From Andrena cerasifolii (lineage: Eukaryota; Arthropoda; Insecta; Hymenoptera; Andrenidae), in contig NC_135125.1 of the NCBI RefSeq assembly GCF_050908995.1, positions 11,247,011 to 11,311,010 on the forward strand: DNA of 64,000 nt. Direction: 5' to 3'. This document shows, in pieces, positions 1 to 12,697 of this stretch. Both the position numbers and the translations under genes were made by a program. Positions within the stretch are counted from its first letter, which is position 1, and the number at the start of each line of letters is the position of its first letter. The notes under the pieces were generated by a model. That model saw nothing but the letters and a program-made list of their open reading frames with translations. It did not search any database and was not told the origin of the DNA.

Positions 1-1475
1 CACAAGTCTACCGAAGGTAAAGTTACATTTCTTACAGTTGCACGTGTCACAGTTGTTTCCTCTTAGTAATATTTCATTTATTTTCAAGCATTTTTATTCT
101 CAAGCACAGTAACTTAAATCGTAATGAAGTTACGAAGCTGCTCGAAAATAAAGATATTTCTCAACCACATTGAAAGTTTAAGATTGAGATTAGAAAACTT
201 GCACTACTTTCAGTGTAATTGAATGAAATAAGATACTTACCTACATCCTTCCATCGTGGCCGTGAGCCCGAACCTTCGCATCAGCTGACGCAGTCACTCT
301 AATACCGATAACTAACTTCACATTTATAAATAAAAAAAAAGAGAAAAATATAATTCTAATCTCGCGACTTAAGTTTTGAAATGCAATGGCAACACTGATT
401 CTACCCACGCGTGCGATTAAAGAAATAAAATGTGTAAAAAGAGCCACTTTGCTGTGGAAAACAATTCTTTTCAATTTTTACGCAACAAACACGACAATGA
501 GTCTACCAGTTGCATTGCGCGCAGCCTTATTATAAATTATAAAAGATACCGCAATTTCGATAAATCTTCAAAGCTGATTGCAAACATCAAAGTTCACGAT
601 CTGTGAAATGCCCCAGTGGTATGATCAAGCGTGAAATCTCTATTAAATATTTAAACCCGCTTCTAAAACCGCTTATAAATGCAAATTAAACGGCTAAGAT
701 GATTTTGTAAAAATCCTCGTAGCGCGATTTAATTGCGCATAAATATCATAAACCATTAAATAGCCACCGAAATGCAAGAGAATTTGAATTATTCCGATTT
801 TCAAGAAAAACTTAACAATAATGTGACAAAAATCTTCTACTTTGGATACTCAAGCAAACGATAATATAAAAATAGTTCGGCTTGTAGTATCTTCTGATCT
901 GATTTAATGATAGCACTGATCGATTATAAAATTCCGTATCATGCTCTACGACCGAGCACAATTAGATAAAGAGCAGGAAAAAAATATAAAAATGTATTTA
1001 CATACGTAAAAGCAAAACGTTACCCCCTTCTAACCCTGGAATAACTCGCAACTATGGCAAAGCCATAGTGGAGAGTACGCGAAGGCATTATATTATTCAA
1101 TCTTCTGTTCCAAGGATGGTTCAGTTCGGATCTGGCCGTACTATAGATTATGCGCTCCTGATACCTCGCGACTCACGAGTTTTACCCACGCCACGTCTGA
1201 CCCAACGCACAGTTACACTATGCATAATCAAGAAACTAATATCCGTTGCTACTCGTCGCTAGAAAGAAATGTGGGTGGTTATACGGGAAGTTGTAAGAAA
1301 TTATTGTTTAATTGATTTTCTTTTGTTTTAAACAGGGAGATGATGTTTGCTGCTTAAAGGGTTCTATGGCTTTTCTCCATACATGTTTCGCTTGTTGCTG
1401 GCCTTCGCCAATAAAAGGTAAAGGAATAGGTAAATACAGAGGGACGATTTTGCTGGTGGCAGCTTGATTCGATTG
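1..1475. other. intergenic, no gene recognised
   Basis: AT-rich DNA downstream of the 3' end of the homogentisate dioxygenase gene. The open frames here are short and show no recognisable domain or splice structure. The 3' UTR of the dioxygenase should lie in the right-hand part, but I could not fix its end. Confidence 0.5.
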
Positions 1476-4400
1476 TCAGGGATCGGAGGATACTGTGGAT
1501 ACTGGTTTGGCGTTCGGGTCGAAACGCTTCTTAAGATCTCGCCAGCATTTGTTGTAATCGTTGTCCAGTTTGTTGGAGAGTTTCATCGCCCACTCGGTGA
1601 CTGCCATGTTGTACGATGTCTCGAACATGAAAGCTTGCGTTCCATCGGCGACGCGCTCGGGTTTCAGCGTGCAATTAGAAGCGATTTCGAAGCAACGAGC
1701 ATCCGGCCCATGAGGCGTCATAATGGAATGCAACGACGCTCCGCCAGGATGGAAACTTTCCTCTTTAGCCTCGTACTGTCCCTTTATGAGGCCCATGAAC
1801 TCGCTCATACAATTTCCTGAAGGTCCAGACCACTCGTTTCAACTTTATGTCTACGTATGCACATGGTACGGGTGCCTTTCGTTTCTAATCTCGTATATAC
1901 GCAGTCTGTGGAAATTGATGGTCGTGCCAGGTACGATATGATTGGAGGAAAGGAAGAAGAGAGATAAACGGGATGTGACGTAGGGGAAATGATAGGTTGC
2001 GCCGCGAAGGAAACGGTAAAATTATCGTCGCCAACGAAAAAGGAAGTGGATCGATTTAGTCGGAGAAAATTCCGAGTTTTCACCGATATCTAGCGATCCT
2101 GCGATTTTTAGAAGCGGTCTAGCATAACGAAGCATCGAGGGGCGACAGAAAAAGCAAAAGGATGGAGCGGCGAGTGGGGTGCAGCTGGAAAGTGAAGAAG
2201 CGAGAAGCGAAAAGAAAAGGAAAGAGCCGGAGGAACGGGCTCCGGTTCAGGTTCGATTATAGATTAATAGTCGGCACCGCTCTACGGGAGCACTCTCGAA
2301 ACTTCTCCATCGACCATTTGCTCCCTCTTTTCGTTTGCGCTCGAGTAGAAGAAACGTCCTACACGCGTAGAGTGGTGGCTACACCTCCGCGACTACCACG
2401 ACTTTCTACTCACGGTGATAATAAGGAGGCCGGAAAGTATGTTCCTGCACAGACCAGCGGGGTGGGAATATCACGAAATCGGCCGCTGCTGTACCGAGCT
2501 TCCTCGAGGGACACGTCAAAACGGTGAAGATCGAAGGGTCCTGCGAACAAACGGACCCGCGTTTGGTTACTAGGGTAGACCGGGGGCGATTGTAACGCGT
2601 TAAATATCTCGAAACATATGATAGATATTAACACAAATTTTGGATGTATGATGAAGAATGACATCTGGAATACACGCATCCATGTCCTAACAGTATAGAT
2701 ACGCAATAGACGTATATAGAAAATAACTTTTCGATACCCTGAAGTAACTTTTTCTTACTGATTTAAAATTGTAATATAAATACCCCCCTTTGCAAGTACG
2801 TGTTTTTTTATTTTCTTTTTTTTAATATTTAATCTGGCCATTTTTAAAGTAATACTGATCGTTATTTATCACTTCTAAGTGTCTCGTTAATCAAAATTTA
2901 TAATTTATGTTTAAAAGCCTGGTCAAGGGCGATTGTAACATCGGCAGTCGGGTTGTACCGCGACAGAACCGAATAATGGCACAGAAGATGAATAATATTG
3001 TCTTGTTTGCATGGATCCTATAGCACAGCACAAGCAAACCAAATGAAAAATGGGTGCAATGTACTGAATGGAAGAATTGATTATAATTAATACTATTATA
3101 ATTAAAGTCAATAGATATTTTAATTTTGTAAAGTTAAATTTGTGCTACTATCAACTCCACGCAGTGTTACAACCGACCCGGGGTCAGGTGCGGTTCTAGC
3201 ACTTTCTCCGCTTCTCATTTTTTATTAATAACCTGGATACCTATTACTTGACATACCGGCTCAATAATGTCAGATAAATAAGTAACGTTCTTCTATAAGA
3301 ACTTTTTTTCTGACTGTGATAGTTGCGTAATCGTATTCCAAAGTCAAAGTGTCACTACCGCCCCCGATCTACCCTTTACATCCTATTCTTGTACTTACGC
3401 AGTGGTCGAAAGAAACCGTATTGACGACCATGAATCTATCGAGGTCGTATTTGAAGGGGACGTAATTCCCGTGCCAGGCGACCACGTCGAACGGACTGTG
3501 GTCCTGCTCGGCGACGAACAGCTTACCCTGATACTTAGAAACTATCTGGTAATCGGTATCACGATCCTCGTACCACGCGACCGGCGTTTTGAAGTCCCGC
3601 GGATTCGCCAGGCCGTTTGCACCTGCGAGGAAACAGTTGCGTAAATCAGCTAGTTGGCGCGGCTAGTTTTGCCAGTTTAACCGGGCCGATCGCCCCGGCT
3701 GCGATCGTCAATGTTTACCTATCGGCCCCAGCTCGGGTAGTTGAAAATGGTCGTCAAACACCTCCAGTATGTATCCCCGGGAGGGCCCGAACACCGTCAC
3801 GTTGAACCGCATTCCTTGCTGTATCACGCATATCTCGTTCGGTTCGCAGCGTATCTTGCCGAACTCGGTGGTTATCAGCAGCGGCCCTAGCTGAGGCACT
3901 GCGCGCACAGTGTAGGTAACAACACCGAGGATCAAAGCCTCTAAAATATTGGGGGATACTCGTCGACTCACCGACGACTCGCACGTACCGAAAAGGAAAT
4001 CTCCGTCGGCGTTATAAAAGGCCTTGTCCCTCATGGAAGCGTTACAGAGATACACGTGGATCGCGACGCCTTGTCGGGCGCGGAGATCCCCTGCGCCGCA
4101 TATCGTCTGCAATCCGTCGACGAAGTCCACCTCGGCGGCCTGTCTGGCTGGCACGTCGAATGGTTTCCATCTTAACTGAAGCAAAAGGTCGGTGATTGAT
4201 GGACGGGAAGGAATAGCTCGGCTAGCTGACTCGTACCTGATTCGGAGTCTGATGAATCGCGTCCCATTCGTAGACCAGGCGAGAAGCAGTCTCGTAGATG
4301 GGCTCGAACGGCTTGTGCGTGACGGACGGTCTGATTCGATAGAGCCACGAACGTTTGTTCAGAGCACGCGGAGCTGTTAAACGGCGCGGCGGATGGTGAA

Positions 4401-4795
4401 TTAACCGTAAGTGGGCACAAGACCGAGGAAAGAGGAGCACACGCGAGCGACGAAACAAGGCTGTATAGGTGTACCTACCTAGTCGTGTCTCGTGTCTTTG
4501 TCTCTCCTATTCTCTATCCAATCGACTAAATTCTAAGTTTCACGCTTCGAAAGGTTCCACCGATCGCACTACTTACCGGTGAACGCTGTGCCGGATAGCT
4601 GCTCCGCGTACAGTCCGTAAGGACACGTTTGGGGGCTGTTTTGTCCAGCCGGGAGAGCACCAGGGCAACGCTCGTCTTCGCTGGTGAACTCGCAGCCGAA
4701 CCCCGTCAGATACTGAAAACCAAGGGTGTCAAGGGATCCGTGAACGCAGGCCCGTCTTCCTAGGAGCTAGTTCCTACCTTCAGCTTGTCCCTCAT
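1476..4795 (-). CDS. HGD: homogentisate 1,2-dioxygenase, 8 exons, complete
   Basis: This non-haem iron enzyme opens the ring of homogentisate to maleylacetoacetate in tyrosine and phenylalanine breakdown in the cytosol. Coding exons, high to low, are 4795-4778, 4712-4577, 4373-4237, 4175-3989, 3898-3719, 3622-3399, 2540-2414 and 1816-1476. All junctions are GT-AG, phases agree, and the product is 449 aa (human enzyme 445). Family blocks seen include CPYGLYAEQLSGTAF, NKRSWLYRI, ELGPIGANGLANPRDF, FVIFPPRW and TPHGPD. The iron ligands known from the human enzyme (His335, Glu341, His371) correspond to His336, Glu342 and His372 here, so activity is expected. The first coding exon is only 18 nt (MRDKLK). 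The intron between 2540 and 3399 carries an inverted-repeat transposon. No break was found. Confidence 0.96.
2573..3374. mobile_element. MITE-like inverted-repeat element in an HGD intron
   Basis: The left end reads GGGTAGACCGGGGGCG and the reverse complement of the right end reads GGGTAGATCGGGGGCG, one mismatch in 16. The interior is AT-rich and has no transposase frame. TA precedes the left end; the right end is followed by TT. The right-hand ~250 bp match, inverted, the segment at 29031-29277. It lies between two HGD exons, about 30 nt from the exon ending at 2540. Confidence 0.75.
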
Positions 4796-7700
4796 CGCGC
4801 CACCTTCTTGTGCCGCGAAATACGCGCTCTTCGCTGCTACTCCACCCTTTTATACGGAAACGATACCGGCCGACCTCAGGCGGCACGTAATCGCAAACAT
4901 TTCCATTATGCGACAGAAAAACATGTTTACGGCGTTCGCCTGTGAATCGACCAATCGCGTCCCCGCGCATACGAAGGCACGGCTCATTAAGAGCCAAGAG
5001 ATTCGACCGACAACCACTTCGCCAGGGAGGGAAGAATTGCTTATGCAGTAAGGAAATTTATTGACCTGTCGATAATTTCGCAATCGCGAGGCGAGCCCAT
5101 TGACCAGGCAGCGCGCAGTCCTTGGCGCAGGTGCTTCCGTGTTTTGCCCTCTAGAATTCCGCCGATTCTGCTAATTCATCGGCAGACTCGACCAATACGT
5201 CTGGAAGCATCTCTGCGGAGCATAGAGATATCTCTAGCTTTTAATCGCTGTTCCTTCTCTCTCAAGTTTTTTCTCCCTCCCCGGATGCACGCCTCTCGGA
5301 GCATGCCACGGTATTGCCGCCGCGCCGGACAAACTTTCCGGTTTCTGACGAGGCGAGCGCGGGGACTAAGTAAATAAGTAGTACGCTCGATTGGCAGCGG
5401 AAAATTCTGGATTTCGTCCGGTTCGGGGTGAGCGGATCGGTTTTGCAGAATCCTCGATCGTAAAAGGGAAACTTGGTCGCGGAGGCACGATTTAGCGAAC
5501 CGAGTGTTCCTTTCCACTCGGTAATAAAGAATAGAGGATCAAGAGCGATAGTAGGTAGTCCCCGTACCAGGGTAGAGGGGCGGGAACGATCCGCGCCTTT
5601 CGCTCACGACAACTGCTCCTCGAGAAGACGGGACCGCGGGTAGGAGGGAACCACATGCGAAAGAAAAGGCATGCCCCGTCAGTCCTGTCAACTTACGTGG
5701 GATCGAAGGGAAAACTGCAGTCTGTTCCTATGAAATTTTGCGAACAGAGGATCAGAGCGGAGAGCTACCTAAAGCTAATTGCGCGTAATTGGCGGCGTTG
5801 AAACGAGTCGTCTCTGTCCCGACGTTACTCGCTTGCGGCACGAAACGGCAGAGAGAAGGGAAAACCGAGGTGGGGGCCGTTTACAGTTAAACGAGCTTCC
5901 TTCTCTGAAGATTCCTTCTCAGATGACAGAATAACCTTCCTTCTGCACCCTACTTTACAGGAGAACTAACGGAAATTTGCCGCGGCGAGTCGCGCAACGT
6001 TCTTTAGTTTCCTCCGGTAGAGTCTGCACCTACTTAGATGGTAGATAGATCCAATTGCCATCCAATTTTCAAATTCTCTAATTTTCGGTTAAAGCTGGAC
6101 ACGGATGCTGGTGGCAGCCTTGCGCGATTCAACGCAACCGAATTGTAATACGAAGAGAAGCGAACAGTGCGGAGTAGAGGAGGATCGAGAAGAAGAAGAA
6201 GATAGTGAACGGAGGTGAACGGTGCAGAGCGGCATAGAACGGCAGGATCGAAGGATCGGTAGAGTAACTAGGTAGCTGACGAGGCACGTACCCCTACTCC
6301 GATAAAGAGTCGAGACCAAGCCGCCGCGCCGCGACCAGTTGGCCAGCTCTCGGTTCGAACAGGTGGGCTCGGTGCGAGAGAGTCTCGGTCTGCCGCTTAC
6401 CGCGCACGCATCGAGTTCGTTGTCCGACCGGTCTCGCGAATTAATTGTCACTTTCGGACACGAAAAAGTCCCTTCCGAATACCGAAATGATTGCACATAC
6501 GCGTATAAAAGACAGTCGGTAACCGGGACCGTTAGACCGGCCCGTAATCCGCGAGTTTCGTTCCATTTCGCGCTCGCCGCCGCTTCAGACAGGACAGTGC
6601 TCGCGTCCCAAGTCGTTCTCGGCCGCGGCTTGGACAGGGTTCCCCAGCGGACCCGAGGGAAAGGAAAGGGTGGTCTAGAATCTGCACCACAGATTCTAGC
6701 ATCGGATGTCTCGTGTCCCTTCCGAATGATCGGAACTGCGTCGAGATTTCTTCCTGCGGTGCAAACGATCGGCGTCCCGGTTTTGCATGGGTGTACGGGT
6801 AAGTGAACCAGAACGTTCTAGCGATCGTCGCCCTTTGCAGTGCGGTAACGGTACATTTTGATGCTGCGGACGCGCGACACTGCTCGCCCGGTCGGATCTC
6901 GGATATTTCGGTGAAAGGCTAGCAAAACCGGCGCGTCGCGCCGCCCGTTTAAATCGCTGGATTCCCAGCGGAAATCGACGGAACGTTTCGCGCTATTTCA
7001 CGCTCGGCGAACGAAACTGCCCGTCCGTTGCTTCCATATGGGTTGGATCCGACGCAGGTACATATCGATCCCGAGGAAACTACTTTCTACGTCGATCGTG
7101 TTCGTTCGTTCGGATCGACGAATCCAGGCGGAGTCGCGTAGGGAAAAGCGCACGTATCGCGCACCTTACAACGTCCGTTTTTCTACTCGCGCGTCACGCG
7201 AATTCGTCCACCGTCCTTCACCCGGTTATTCAGCCAGCATGTCGTTATTCGCGCTATAGCGCGTGCAGTGGAATACTACCGGGAAAGGTGGACGAACCGA
7301 ACGGACCAACGCCTTTGCGTTAAAGCACTATGGAAATATGAATACAACTGCCTATCCACCTGTTGCATACGTACATGTACCTAATTCTAAGTAGCTACTT
7401 AAGTAGTACGACATTAGAAGGATTTCTGCCGCGTTTCTGAACTCGCTTGCTCCGCAGAAACGGGAGCAAAGGAATGCCGCGCGCGCGAATGCCTTGTAAC
7501 CCTCGCGTAATTCCGATTACGTTGGCCGATTTATCGCAGCGTTTATCTCGCCGATGGGGGCATTAAGATTAATTCCTTCTTCCGCGTAGAAAGCTGACGC
7601 GTATAAAATCTACTCGGCCCGGTCGCGGTCGTTCGCCTCCTGTCGCGCCAAAATTATATTATGACCTTTCGCCGCTCGCCGCTCGCCAGTTAAATTCGCG

Positions 7701-8268
7701 TAGTCGAGTAACACTGCGCGGAGCCAGGGGACATTAGAAACTTAATGAGAAGGTAGGACGAAATACCGGGGTTCGCCCCGGTTAATGCGGGATGCTTGGT
7801 CGCATTACGATCGAGAAGCAGGAGAAAGCGAGAAAGGCGTAAAAACTAAATGGCGAACGCGGTGTTCCGCAGGAGACGAGCGAAGCGTATCGTACCAATG
7901 TCACCGGCAGAATGGCCAGGGATCGTTCTGGTTCGGACTATTCGGAGAACATGAGTGACGCCACCACCTGCAGTTGCACGACAAGCTCCGTCGACAAGGC
8001 TAGTAGTACACGCTACACACACACATATATGCATAGGTAGCTAAGTAGTTTGTAAGTAAGGTTTACGCGCCGTGCCGTACGGTTTGTCGGGAGAGAGAAA
8101 GACAGAGAGAGAGAGATTGCTGTCGGGAATTTCGATCGATCGCTAGGCCGATCGATAGAAAGGTGGAAGGACGGAGCAGCCAGGGTTTCGAATTTGGACG
8201 GAGGTTTGGGCTGGCTCGAGCGAGCGCGAGCGCCACGGGTCACTCTTCCGGAAGAGTGTGCGAGAGGT
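4796..8268. other. intergenic or 5' region between HGD and the espin-like gene
   Basis: GC-rich, CpG-rich DNA upstream of both the minus-strand HGD gene and the plus-strand espin-like gene. No convincing coding exon was found. A TATA-box-like site at 6504 and a good donor (GTAAGT) at 6799 after a short ATG frame at 6787 may mark an untranslated or alternative first exon of the espin-like gene. This is inference. Confidence 0.4.
6504..6511 (+). promoter_or_regulatory. possible TATA box
   Basis: TATAAAAG lies in CpG-rich DNA about 1.8 kb upstream of the first espin-like coding exon. About 290 nt downstream an ATG at 6787 runs into a strong donor at 6799. This fits a promoter with a 5' exon, but no transcript evidence is available and chance occurrence is possible. 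Confidence 0.3.
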
Positions 8269-11200
8269 ATGCGAGACGAGACGGCAGGGTCCGATAATGG
8301 TTGCTGGGACTGGTGGTTTCAGTGCTCGTTGCGTGGCTGCGGCATGTTTCAAGAGCCGTTTTTCCTCCATCCGCCGGGTTCCCGGCCTCGCGATGGAATC
8401 TACATAAATCCCATGAGCGCGTACATAGGCGAACCCGCGAAGCCGAGGGACACGGAATCCTTCTATCTGCACAGTCCCCACGATCTCGTCTACACCAGGA
8501 TCACGCGGCTGTTCGCCGATACGGAGAACCACCGACACTTTGAGAGGAAAGACGAGACTTTGACTGGTAAGTGGCACGTCCCACATAACTTCCCGCCTCC
8601 TCTCCTCGCCGTCCGTCTTCTTCCGTAACAGCGTAACACCCTCGTATTCGCTTCGCTCCCACTACCAAGCAGACCCGTCCTCGCTGCAATTCCCACCCCC
8701 TGCGCCTAGCGAGATCAAACTACAGGGACGCGGCGCGAGGGTTATTCTTTTCACGCGCCAGCGAGCTCGAAATATCCCCGACGTAGGCGCGCAATCGCGG
8801 CTCCGCGGTAACAAAGGGACGCGACGATCGCGTTCTTCCTCGCGAGGGCGCGAAAACGTGAACGTTCCCCGTGCAATGTCCTGTGCCGTTTGTTTGCAGT
8901 GAAAGTGGACGTGCACATCAACAATGGCGCACTTGACCGACCGTCCAGTGGGAACGGTTACGTGGCTAAATCCGAAATGGCCCGGGACACGACCGAACAC
9001 GCGTACGAGCAAATCTGCCTCCGACAGGAGCCCGAAAATGGAGGCGTCGCTATCACTGGCCAGAAAAGGTTGCCCGACAATCCGCCCGACAGCGGGTAGG
9101 TACCTGTAGGAGTACATTATAATATAATAATATAATATAATATATTTATTTTACGGGACAAGCTCATTACAACAAGTATGTGCAGTACAGTAATTTGCAC
9201 AGACAATATAGGAACTGACACCGTGTTCGAATCAGCAAAAAAACAAGTGAAAATATATATATAAGGAGTATAAAGAGTTCGGCGTGTAGGGTAAAGGACC
9301 CAACTACTGACAGCTAATCAATTACTGTCGCCTTAAGCTATTTTACTTAAAGTAACGAATAAATAAACTATAGTATATAGTAATCTATAGTATAAATTAT
9401 AGGTTATTAATATAATAATATATAATTACACAATTCTTTTTACATATGACTTTGCAACGTTTATTTATTCGTCGTTTTAAGTGAAATAGCTTAAGATGAC
9501 AGTAACTGGTTAGGTGTCAGTAATTGGGTCCTCTACCCTAGTTCGTTGGGACGCTCGAGACCCCCCGCGGGAAACCGCTATGCGCGAGGACAGGCAGATA
9601 TTTAGCAAGCATTCTGCTACATTTGCGCGTCTACCGCGCCGGGAAGTTTGCCGCGATTCGAGCTTTACAGATCATCGATCAATTTCGAAACGTCTCTGTC
9701 CCTCCGTTTCGAAAGCGTTTCGCATCCGCTAATGCCCGGTCAGCCGTTCCTCGAAAGCGTTCGGTAGGAATCGACGACCTCGATTTCCGCGAATCTCGCG
9801 CTGCAATTTGCCCGAGGCGAGGCGAGGCGAAACGAGTCCCAACGGGCCAAAGCGCTCCACCGACGATATTAAAGCGGACGAAATTTCAGTCGTTGCCGGA
9901 AGAACGATCGAAGGTACAGCAGATCGAGCAGCGCGAGCGAGTCGTCGAACGTGAGCAGCGAGATAGCCTGCTTCTCGTCCAGCGCTTCGACTCCGTCGCT
10001 CTCGCGTAACAGTAGCAACGAGCGGCTCGGCAAGAACGCGAAGATCAACGCTGAGCTCTCGCAGGGTATGTGATTAATGTGATTGATGTGATATCGGGTC
10101 GCGTATCCGGCCCCGAGCGACGGGATTCCACTCTATTCCACTCCGCTTGACGTTCGCTGGATAAAAGAAACGTTAACGGTGACGACCCGATCCATTTTCA
10201 GAGAAGAAAGATTCGACCAGTCCGCCAGTAGAAAGCGAAAAGGAGATTAAACCGGCCAGCGCGGCAGCTAGGTAAGTAGGACGAACGAGATAATCGACTA
10301 CGATGAAAAATCGAAAAGAGGCGGCTTCTGCTTCGATTTAATCCTACCCGGACCGCGCGCGAACGCTGCTGAAACCTGTTTCCACGCGCAAAAGTAGATT
10401 AATGCCGATAATCGGCTAGCCGAAAGATCCGACTTCTCGATCCGATGGTTAGTCGGGAGTTGAATGGCTGGCGCGTACGCCACGCTGCACCGTTCCGTTC
10501 GTAACGGACTAGCGCGTACAGTGTACAGTATAAAGTGTAGGTATAGTGTACAGATAGGTAGCTACGTATTACGAAAAAAATTCAGCTTACGGTACTTTGC
10601 TTCCCTCCTCTGATCGCCTGGTATCTTGCGAATTAGTTTGGCGAAACCGCCGCCACCTCCTCCGCCGCCCCCACCGCCGGACAAGGAGGACGTGGTAGTG
10701 CTGGTGGTGAACACCGGAACCAAGCAGAGCGCCGAACCGATCGGGCGGGACGAGAAGAAGCCGAAGGAGCTCCAAGCCGAGGCCAATCGGGATGGGAAGA
10801 GCGAGAACGGGCCTGCTGTGTCTTCTGGTAAGCGGTCCTGCTCGGTTCTAGGTACTATCCGTTCGGCTCGGTTTTGGTAGAAGGAAACAGCTGGGACGCT
10901 CTTAATAACTAAACCGTCGCGAAGACGGGCACAGCTTACTAGACCATAGCGCTCATCGGGCATATAATACACTTACCTAGATTTCACTTGCCCGACGCGA
11001 CGCACAACCATTCGTTCTCCCTACTGCTTCTGTTTCGGAACAGCGACCAACAAGTCCGACGTATCCTGCGGCGAGCATCAACAGCCGGAAGCACCTCCTG
11101 CCAGTCCACCGGCGGACACCGAGGAAATTAAGGCGAATCAAACGTCCCACCTGGTCAACAGGCACATGGTGCTGCCGTTTATACCGCCCAAGTTCGCCAA

Positions 11201-12697
11201 CGCGGACTCCAACACTCTGCTCAAGCCGTCCGAGTACCTGAGGAGCATCTGCAAGACTGCCTCGAAGAACAGTCTGTCGAAGGCAAGGTAGGTGAGACGG
11301 CTCGGCTCGGTGCTGGATCTCGCGGTGCACCCTCTCTGGCGCGTTCCCTCCGTCAAGCCGTGGCCGTGTGCGCCCGTATCTCCGGCGTTCTCGCGTTCAA
11401 GGTGCTGTCGTTCGTAGGTCGGTGGACAACTTGGACATACAGAGCCGAAGCTCTGATCGGCGGGAAAGCATCACCGGGAGGCAAGAGGAGGTGGGAGCCG
11501 GTCTAGGGGAGGTGGAGGTCGAGGAGGAGGAGGCGATGGCGCAAGTCCGGGAGGACGAGGGGGAGGAAAAGGAATCCCCGTCTGCCTGTGGACCTCCACC
11601 TCCGCCGTTGTCTCCGCTGCAAAAGTGTCGACGAAACGGGTTGGAGGCTGGTGCCTCCCTGGCCACCGACCCAGACCAGGGCCCCAAAACACCGCAACCA
11701 CTCGCTACCATCAGCATTCAAGATCTGACGAGCATACAGTTACGGAGGACCACCGCAAAAATGAACGCGACCAAAACCTTCTCCGCGCCTCCACCTCGCA
11801 GCGTATCCATGACGAACGGTAAGCCCGAAACCAAGGCGTCCGCCCACGATTCTACTGTACAGGTTCCCTACCCTTTTCCTCACTTGCCTTCGCTTCGCTT
11901 TACGCTACAGTTTCGGAGGCATTCTTCGTCCAAAAGACGGATTTAATCGCGGAATTGAAGAGGACCAAGGACATTCCCGGCATCAAGAAGCTCAAGGTGG
12001 AAATGGCTCAAGTGGAGAAGACGCAGGAACAGAACCTGATAACGGAGATCAGCAAGGCGTTCAGCATCTCCAACTTCGTGGATCAGGTAGTTGAGTAACC
12101 CCGGCCAGTTATTAGTCACTTGCTTCTCTACTTTACGTTCTAACGGCCCCTCGGACAAAAGATTCCAGAAAGGGATAGTTCCGGAAACGTGATACCGATA
12201 TGGAAGCGACAAATGCTGGCTCGAAAAGCTGCCGAGCGAGCGAAGAAGGAATTGGAGGAGCAAATAGCGCGAGAAACCGAGGAGAGGCGGCAAAAGGCGA
12301 TCCCAGCGTGGAAGAGGCAGCTCCTCGCCAAAAAGGATAACGAGGAAAAAAGGTTTGTTCCTCGCGACTATCCGCGGAACGGCATGGCGGTTTCAACGAA
12401 CTCGTCGTTTCCGTTTCTTCCAGACTGAACTACGCGTACGCTGTGCCGGTGGTGAAGACAGACGCGGTGACATCCCCGCGAAGGGACCTCTCGCCAACCC
12501 CAAATCCAAGTCCATCGCGCGCCGCCCGACACGAGGAGAAGCTGGAAGTCGATGAGAAGAAGAACGATGCCAGCCAGGGCAATCACGCCAACGAAATTAA
12601 CGACGACGACCACCACCACGACCACGACAATGCTCCAATCATTCCGTGGCGGGCGCAGCTCAGGAAAACCAACAGCAAACTCAACATCTTGGACTGA
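8269..12697 (+). CDS. forked/espin-like actin-bundling protein, 10 exons
   Basis: Exons are 8269-8566, 8900-9095, 10013-10065, 10202-10271, 10637-10827, 11044-11287, 11418-11818, 11911-12086, 12162-12352 and 12424-12697. All are GT-AG with matching phases and give 697 aa. An 11-residue proline run (about 210-220) could bind profilin or SH3 proteins. A basic/acidic helical stretch (about 560-590) follows two copies of an IPxWKRQ motif (about 554 and 590), and a related IIPWRAQ lies near the C-terminus. Forked and espin carry C-terminal actin-binding modules of this kind and cross-link parallel actin in bristles or stereocilia. The ankyrin repeats of long isoforms are absent, so this may be a short isoform or have more exons upstream. 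The ATG at 8269 is the first in frame. Exon structure is well supported; the family name is less sure. Confidence 0.7.
9289..9538. mobile_element. 250-bp MITE in an espin-like intron, TA flanks
   Basis: The termini GGGTAAAGGACCCAA and (reverse complement of the right end) GGGTAGAGGACCCAA open a TIR of nearly 60 bp with scattered mismatches. TA flanks both ends (9287-9288 and 9539-9540), as expected for a TA target duplication. There is no coding capacity. It sits in the intron between the exons ending at 9095 and starting at 10013. Confidence 0.85.

Noticed and set aside
1805..2083. Possible missing HGD exon in this frame
   Set aside because: The exon encoding DPSIFTVLT was found at 2414-2540 instead; this frame is intron.
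3402..3644. Plus-strand frame inside HGD
   Set aside because: It is the antisense of an HGD coding exon (3622-3399).
10562..10972. Minus-strand Gly-rich frame
   Set aside because: It is antisense to the polyproline exon of the espin-like gene.
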